A stretch of 64,000 nucleotides of DNA from Epiperipatus broadwayi (lineage: Eukaryota; Onychophora; Udeonychophora; Euonychophora; Peripatidae). The translations under genes and the position numbers were made by a program. Below, in pieces: positions 58,814 through 64,000 of this stretch (positions are counted from its first letter, which is position 1; each line of letters starts with the position of its first letter). The stretch spans positions 11,198,579-11,262,578 of the forward strand of contig JAQFVV010000013.1 in NCBI GenBank assembly GCA_028023455.1, in the 5' to 3' direction. Below the pieces are notes generated by a model, which saw only the letters and a list, made by a program, of their open reading frames with translations, was not told the origin of the DNA and did not search any database.

Positions 58814-59340
58814 GCTCATCATTGTCTCTCCTGATTAGCAATATTTACATGGAAGAACTTGAAACCTTAGCCATAAAAACTACTCCATATCCACCTAAAG
58901 TTTGACTTTGCTATGTAGATAAACTTTCTAGAAACACATCAACAACATATCCCCTTCAATTAAATTTATAACAGAATCAGAACAAGAACAAAAATTGGCA
59001 TTCTTAGATGTGCTAGTGACAAGATTTCCTTATGGCAAAATGGAAACTAGTTTATCGAAAACCAATATACAGAAAAATACCTACTCTATACATCCAATCA
59101 CACCAGAAACATAAAACATAGAGTTATACTATCACTATGAAACAGAGCAAAAGAAGTTTGTTCAGAAACCAGCGATTTGGAAAAAGAAAAGATTTATATA
59201 GAACAAACTCTTATAAAAAGGGTTACCATCAGCTGTTGTTAAGAAAACACTAAACAGACAACAAAAAGAATCCATCAAGAGACAAAACAATTAATGGTAC
59301 TGCAGTATACCCATATACTCCAAAAAAAAGAAAATAACTT
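58806..59340 (+). pseudogene. PLE reverse transcriptase, C-terminal half
   Basis: SLSPLISNIYMEELETLAIK (RT block B) is followed by a C-Y-V-D-K motif at 58909-58923, where the catalytic YVDD has lost its second Asp. In the next frame come ISPSIKFITESEQEQKLAFLDVLVTR, a hallmark of PLE proteins (I-x-F-T-x-E-x-E...LPFLDVLV), and the VYRKP-like LVYRKPIYRK. Frameshifts separate the blocks. The copy is inactive. Confidence 0.8.
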
Positions 59341-59397
59341 AAGGAAAATATGCAATCAGTATAACATCAGAACAGCTTTCCAGAGTCATATCACACT

Positions 59398-59776
59398 ATG
59401 AGAAATTCTAAATCTACAAAGCCTAAACTTGAAAAGCTGAAAAAAAAAAAAACTGCATCTACGAAATACCATGTGAATGTAAAAAAAATGTATATTGATG
59501 AGATCAGTCATCTCATTAAAAAGTGCTTGCAAGAACACATACTAATGATTAGAAGAGAGAAAACAGCTATGTCTAAGGTAATATACCATATATGTGCCAA
59601 TGAACATATGTTCAACTGGGAAAATACAAAAATATTGGATAGAGAAAAAAAGGTATAAAAAAGAAAATTTAAAGCTGCTCACATGACAATGGCAAAAAAT
59701 CACATAAGCCAACCTAGTGTGACTATACATAATGTATGGAAACCACTAATCAAATTTGCTCTTAGGAAAGTGGGGA
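59398..59776 (+). pseudogene. PLE GIY-YIG endonuclease domain
   Basis: YEIPCECKKMYIDEISHLIK spans a broken junction: the GIY strand is read in another frame before 59490, and the YIG strand is YID. Then RREKTAMSKVIYHICANEHMF corresponds to the K-S-A-V-A-E-H segment, NWENTKILDRE to the W-x-x-x-K-I-L-D segment, and KRKFKAAHMTM to the K-R-x-I-E-A segment. After a frame change at about 59658 it continues to a stop at about 59799. This nuclease gives PLEs their target nicking. Confidence 0.75.
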
Positions 59777-59784
59777 AATCAGGA

Positions 59785-60114
59785 GAAACCTCATAAATAA
59801 GTATATGAAATTTCTACTAACTGCTGCCTTTGGCAGGATGGCTCATTTGGTTAGAGCATTACCTTAAATTCAATCCTCAAGAATCTAAGAGTACAGGTTC
59901 GAATCCCATCTTGGTACTGTCATTCAGGCCAGCACCACCTGAAGAAGAGGGGAGAATAATACCTCTTGAAATGTTGTACATATACTAACCTGTTTGATGT
60001 GCTATTGCTAACAGTTAAATGTATTTGGAATATTTAAATACAAATTAAACTTTTCTAAAGACATTCAATACTCATATTAGATTGTGGAAATAGTCCAATA
60101 TAAAAATACAACTA
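59785..60114 (+). mobile_element. tRNA-derived SINE, copy 2
   Basis: GGATGGCTCATTTGGTTAGAGC is the A-box region and GGTTCGAATCCC the B box, with tRNA-like spacing. The body and 3' terminus (CCAATATAAAAATACAACTAG) match copy 1 at 20637-20972. Similarity begins about 35 bases before the tRNA-like head, right behind the PLE stop codon (TCATAAATAAGTATATG...). It is either a SINE that joined the PLE end or a tRNA-like 3' module of the PLE itself. Outer hAT sequence resumes at about 60115. Confidence 0.8.
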
Positions 60115-60410
60115 GCAGCGATTATATCTGAATGACTTTTTGATAAATTCATTACAGATGTTGAGTGAATATTTATATTTTTAAATGCTTGGACAATATA
60201 TTCTTTTTGTTCATCTATACTTTTTTCATAGAGCAATTTACGATTGGTCTCATAATGCCATGTTACCGATGATGTTCTCAATACAACTGTTCCAAAATAT
60301 AAAACACACACTATACTGGTGCCTTTATTAATCATTCCATAGTCATCAGTCTACCAATTTTGAAATTCTCTACTGCTTGATAATTTTTGTTTTTTATATT
60401 CACTAGTCAT
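60072..60410 (-). pseudogene. Outer hAT transposase, N-terminal BED-like part
   Basis: It starts at ATG 60410 with MTSEYKKQKLSSSREFQNW, interrupted by a stop in place of the next residue. It continues through GTSIVCVLYFGTVV, then WHYETNRKLLYEKS. This matches the BED zinc-finger region of GTF2IRD2/SCAND3-like hAT proteins (C-x2-C ... H-x-E-T-x-H); the second Cys and second His are replaced. The frame reaches SHSDIIAAS at about 60115, where foreign DNA begins. Codons after that are chance. Confidence 0.75.
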
Positions 60411-60997
60411 ATTAATATAATGGTAACAAATTTATTTAAAACTAAATTTAAATGAGCTTTAATAATTTTATAAATCAAAGATTTATCATTTTATTTTTGC
60501 AGCAAAACTTCAAGGAAAAAAAAACAAACCTCATTTGATAGTATTGATTATGCATTTCTGTTCCTTTGTTCGCAATTTTGATTATATTAAAAAAATGAAT
60601 GGTGTCAACACATTTAGGTGAAAAAAGATTAGGACAGAAAACGATTTGATTACTTTTACTTTAGATTTGGAAAAATTTACTTCAAAGAGTTAAAAGCATT
60701 TTACTGAAATTACTTTCTACTTTTATTAGAATCATTTGGCTGATTTATAGAGTATGATACCACAGTATACTGGTACAACTTTATTTGACTTAAAATATAA
60801 TTTATTGCTTCTAATCAGAGTTCAATTATAAATTGGATTCTAATATAATATTATATTTATTTATTTTACCTTTAATCTACAGTAAATTTTTATTAGTACA
60901 GATTTTAGCAACAAAAAAACATTGATGAAAATTATGATCTATAAATAGTTCATGTACCAGTAAAATATTCAAACATACTATAAGTTCGCCATCACTG
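60411..60997 (-). other. 5' region of outer hAT
   Basis: This is non-coding DNA between the transposase start (60410) and the right terminal inverted repeat. No separate feature is seen. Confidence 0.55.
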
Positions 60998-61005
60998 TGC
61001 TAGTG

Positions 61006-64000
61006 TATTGTTTTATAAATCACAGATAAAAATGTAATTTTTCAGCATCTTTTTATAGAACAACAGTAAAAAAAAAAATACTCATCAGGATAGAGCGATT
61101 TTTGTGGTTTTCTCTTCTTATTCATTTTCTAACTAAGAAGAATTAGATACCCATTAGGAAGCAATGGTTGAAGTTTTTACAGGATTGGGCATTGATTGTT
61201 TACCTATTCTAATCAAGATTTAAACTCCAGATATAAACATATGTAGCAGATCAGGTAAGAGTACATTATAAAATCCTTCCTATCATCTATAAGTTTAAAT
61301 TTCTACATTTAATTAACTTACTTCTGAATATGAAAATTAACTAATGAATTAAGAGTAAAAACAAAACAAAATAAACCATGGATATTAAAATCTCTGGACA
61401 AAATTATATTGAAATATTTGGACAATAGTGTCTATAACCAAAGAATATTTGATCATCAATAGTAATTTCTATTTCTTGGTATTGGCCAACTTATGAAAAT
61501 GCATATCTAAAAAAAATCACTGTTTTTTGTCAATAGATATTTATTGATTTTTTTGTTGTATTGTAATATTATCAATAAAATATTTATATTATATAATATG
61601 ACACTGAAGTATCAAGATGATAGAAACTACACTTTCATTTCGATTAGAATATTTTTTTCTGTTCTATTAGTGCGTTTTTACTTTATCAAAAATATAACTT
61701 TTTTTGACTAGCAAGCTCAGGGCTGATTTCAGTGGAAACTTTTCATCAGTTCTGCCAAGCTCCAATATCATAATCACAAATCAGAATCAATTTGAATCTT
61801 ATTTATGTTAAGCAGATTTTATTTGCATTATTTCAAAATAAGAATGAGACAATACATTTTTTTTGTGCTATTGGCTATTTCTCTGTATTTTTTGTCTAAA
61901 CAATAAAATATTTGTATGATCAGTTGATCATGATGTAACATAATACTGAAATATTTGTTAAAGGAAAAAAAAAAGATTTTTCTTGTTATAAAAACATAAC
62001 TTTATTATATTTCAAACTTAAACAGAAAGTATATTTACAAAAAAAAAAACATTTTTTAAATTTTTTTAAAAAAATTATTAAATATCTTTTGACAAAAGTT
62101 CTTTTGGTTTATATTAAAAAAATTTAATAGACATAAAAGAAGTTCAAAGGTCTATATTTCTATATTCACATCTTCTGAAAACTGATCTTCAGTGCAACAA
62201 GAAAGCATGCAATCTCAGAGCTTGGGATTAACTTAATCCTCTTCCCCCCAAAAAAAAAACTATAGAAAAGTAAGCATTTTGAGATAAAGTTTTATGAAAG
62301 ATGAACTAAGAACTCTAAAAAATTAAAAAAGAATGGATACATATATATAGAAAGCATTTATTAAACAAAAAATTAAAAATAGAATTGGATTGAAAAATAA
62401 TAATAATAAAAAAGATGTTTAAAAAAACTATAATAAATAAAAAACATAAAAACTGATTGATTTCTTAAGGAGGAAAATAGTTTTAAGTGTACAAAATGAT
62501 AAAATTAAGTATCCCATGAAAAGCTCAAAATGCAGTTTTCGTAGGAAAATACATGTTTCAGTTTATCATCAGTTTAATTTCCCAAGTTTCAAAATCAATT
62601 ATTTTTAGGTACTTAATCATACACTATTAAAACAAATCTCTAAATTAATTTAGAAAAACTTCAGTTAAATATTAACCACATTACTCCACAATCTATTCTA
62701 ATGAAAATTAAATTCTATCTTCTTACTTTTAATATCCAAACTAATGAATGTTAAAAAATATTTTAAAATATATTATAATTTATTAGTAATCTTCATGGGA
62801 ACAATGACTATATTTAAAAATATATATTGCATCCATCCAAATAAAATGATTTAAAGACTAAATATTTATAGAATAAGTTATTTAATTGTGAAGTTGTTTA
62901 AATATGAGATATTTAGTCTCAAGCTTAGTATTTGATTATTACCTGTATAATTTGTAATCAATATTATTAAATATAAAATTTGAATAGTATAATTGATCAT
63001 AATGTTTTAATTTAGATTACGCTGATGTTGTTACTTTATGAAGAGAGATTCTAAACTAGATATAAGTAACGTTTTTACTACTCATTATACATTGTCCCAT
63101 AAAACTTTAAATAATATAAAATATTATCCTTACCTTTTTTTAAATTAACTTCCCTTTTAAGATACTACAATATATGTAATTTTATTTTAGATTTAATTTT
63201 AAGAAACCATATTCTCAATATATACATGATCACCTAATTCAAGCTTTTAATATACATAATATTTATCCATATACATGCACATAAATATACAAATATTAAT
63301 ACAAGCAGAGCTTTATTTAGAGAAAATTATTGTCTTAACATTATGAATGCCATAAAAAGAATTTTTAAAAAATTACATTAAGCCTATCACTTGCATGTTG
63401 CCCACATCTAGTCTAAATAATTCACTAATGTATGTTTGACCAACAAACTTTTTATTGATAAATTTTTTTTTTAGTAATTTTGAAAGTTATCAAAGAAAAT
63501 TGTGCTAAGATTAGATAGTTCAAATGAAACTTTTCTTTATATGTATGTATTGATATTTACTTCAGCCTTACTTTTCTTTGAATTCTATAAGACATGATAA
63601 TTCATTATTTAATTATATGATTGCTTTTTAATATAAACATAAAATGTGAGATTTGTTTAAGCAAATAATATAAATTTGGTTAAAAAAAAATGTAATAAAA
63701 GCAATACTAATACTGTATATTCAGAGATAACATTAAAAATATTAAATGCAACCACAATGCATTTTTAGTGCAAAGTACCTATTCAAAGCGAAACATTATA
63801 TTCAAAACGATGACTAACAAACAAAAATATAAAATTGTGCACTTAAATATTCATATTAGTGAAAAAGTCTGTTAAATTTTTATTCACAAGCTACATTAAA
63901 CAAATTAATCAATATGAGTTAAAAAAAAATTGATACCAAAGAACATTCCCACATTATCAATGTCATTAAATGTCAAGAATTCAATTGTTACTATGACTAC
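61006..64000. other. AT-rich stretch, nothing recognised
   Basis: No open frame with a motif and no repeat family shared with the rest was found. A less AT-rich patch at 61708-61765 superficially resembles a ribozyme and was rejected. Confidence 0.5.

Larger units (their letters stand above)
56097..59800 (+). mobile_element. Penelope-like element inserted in outer hAT, itself interrupted
   Basis: It is 5'-truncated and starts within the RT domain. Left part 56097-56197: LPIDSIMELL, then TTYFQYNTEFFQQNQG. Right part from 58814: SSLSPLISNIYMEELE onward. Between them sits a younger hAT. The PLE family is recognised by the MAxGSSLSP-x-x-xNIYMEE block and the C-terminal GIY-YIG nuclease. A tRNA-like SINE follows directly after the stop codon. 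Confidence 0.8.
54244..60997 (-). mobile_element. Outer hAT (Charlie-like) DNA transposon, interrupted
   Basis: The ends are CAGTGGTGGAGAATC at the left and, read inward from the right, CAGTGATGGCGAACTTATAG, a typical hAT/Charlie terminal inverted repeat. Flanking octamers CACTAGTG (54236-54243) and TGCTAGTG (60998-61005) agree at 6 of 8 positions, as expected of an old 8-bp duplication. Transposase pieces on the minus strand lie at both ends and are separated by a foreign block (about 56097-60114). Without the block the element is about 2.7 kb, a normal length. It is the oldest layer of the nest. Confidence 0.8.

Noticed and set aside
61708-61765. Possible hammerhead on the minus strand (CTGATGA ... 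GAAA)
   Set aside because: The two core motifs occur at about the right spacing, but stem I does not pair, stem III does not form, and no GTC or equivalent cleavage triplet is in place.

Overview
The window is 64 kb of very AT-rich (roughly three quarters A+T by eye) metazoan nuclear DNA. It is packed with decayed transposable elements, and I find no host protein-coding gene I can support. Bacterial gene organisation is absent. The element mix is invertebrate: RTE-type and two-ORF non-LTR retrotransposons, Penelope-like elements (PLEs), a Ty3/gypsy remnant, hAT/Charlie-like DNA transposons, tRNA-derived SINEs, and PLE-style tandem units carrying hammerhead ribozymes. The RTE and hAT proteins resemble arthropod families best, but I cannot name the species.

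Layout. 0-6.3 kb: AT-rich DNA with a 104-bp tandem duplication and a head-to-head pair of PLE GIY-YIG fragments (3.6-5.1 kb). 6.3-10.2 kb: a microsatellite, then a broken Ty3/gypsy element with a polypurine tract and 3' LTR. 10-16 kb: unassigned DNA with a diffuse repeat cluster (12.1-15.6 kb). 16.0-16.5 kb: a second PLE endonuclease fragment. 18.3-18.9 kb: a homopolymer tract that may be an assembly artefact. 20.6-20.95 kb: a tRNA-like SINE (minus). 21.5-22.3 kb: degenerate repeats of about 300 bp. 22.47-24.42 kb: hammerhead array 1, with a 12-bp target duplication. 25.6 kb: a retroposed tRNA-Val-like sequence with a 17-bp target duplication. 29.0-34.6 kb: RTE copy A, split by a 2.6-kb unidentified insertion. 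36.1-38.0 kb: a degenerate two-ORF-type non-LTR copy. 39.6-42.8 kb: RTE copy B. 45.1-50.5 kb: a nearly complete two-ORF non-LTR element (minus). 52.44-53.59 kb: hammerhead array 2, with a 13-bp target duplication. 54.24-61.0 kb: an old hAT (minus) containing a PLE, which itself contains a younger hAT with a perfect 8-bp duplication, plus an adjacent SINE. 61-64 kb: unassigned.

The most interesting system is the pair of hammerhead-bearing tandem insertions. Both carry a minimal type I hammerhead, here called the unit ribozyme: TCCTCA, CTGANGA, stem II, GAAA, a loopless self-complementary stem III (ACC/GGT in array 2, ACT/AGT in array 1), a C at the cleavage site, then TGGGGA. Two intact copies in array 2 lie exactly 427 bp apart, so a transcript could release 427-nt monomers. 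Both insertions are head-to-head and have target duplications, so they were mobile. PLE remnants elsewhere in the window are a plausible source of the machinery. Such units match what is known as PLE hammerheads and animal retrozymes; the family, the architecture and the stem III covariation are what I read here.

Nearly all coding features are pseudogenes. Frameshifts often fall in homopolymers, so some may be assembly errors rather than decay. All identifications come from reading motifs by eye without database searches.
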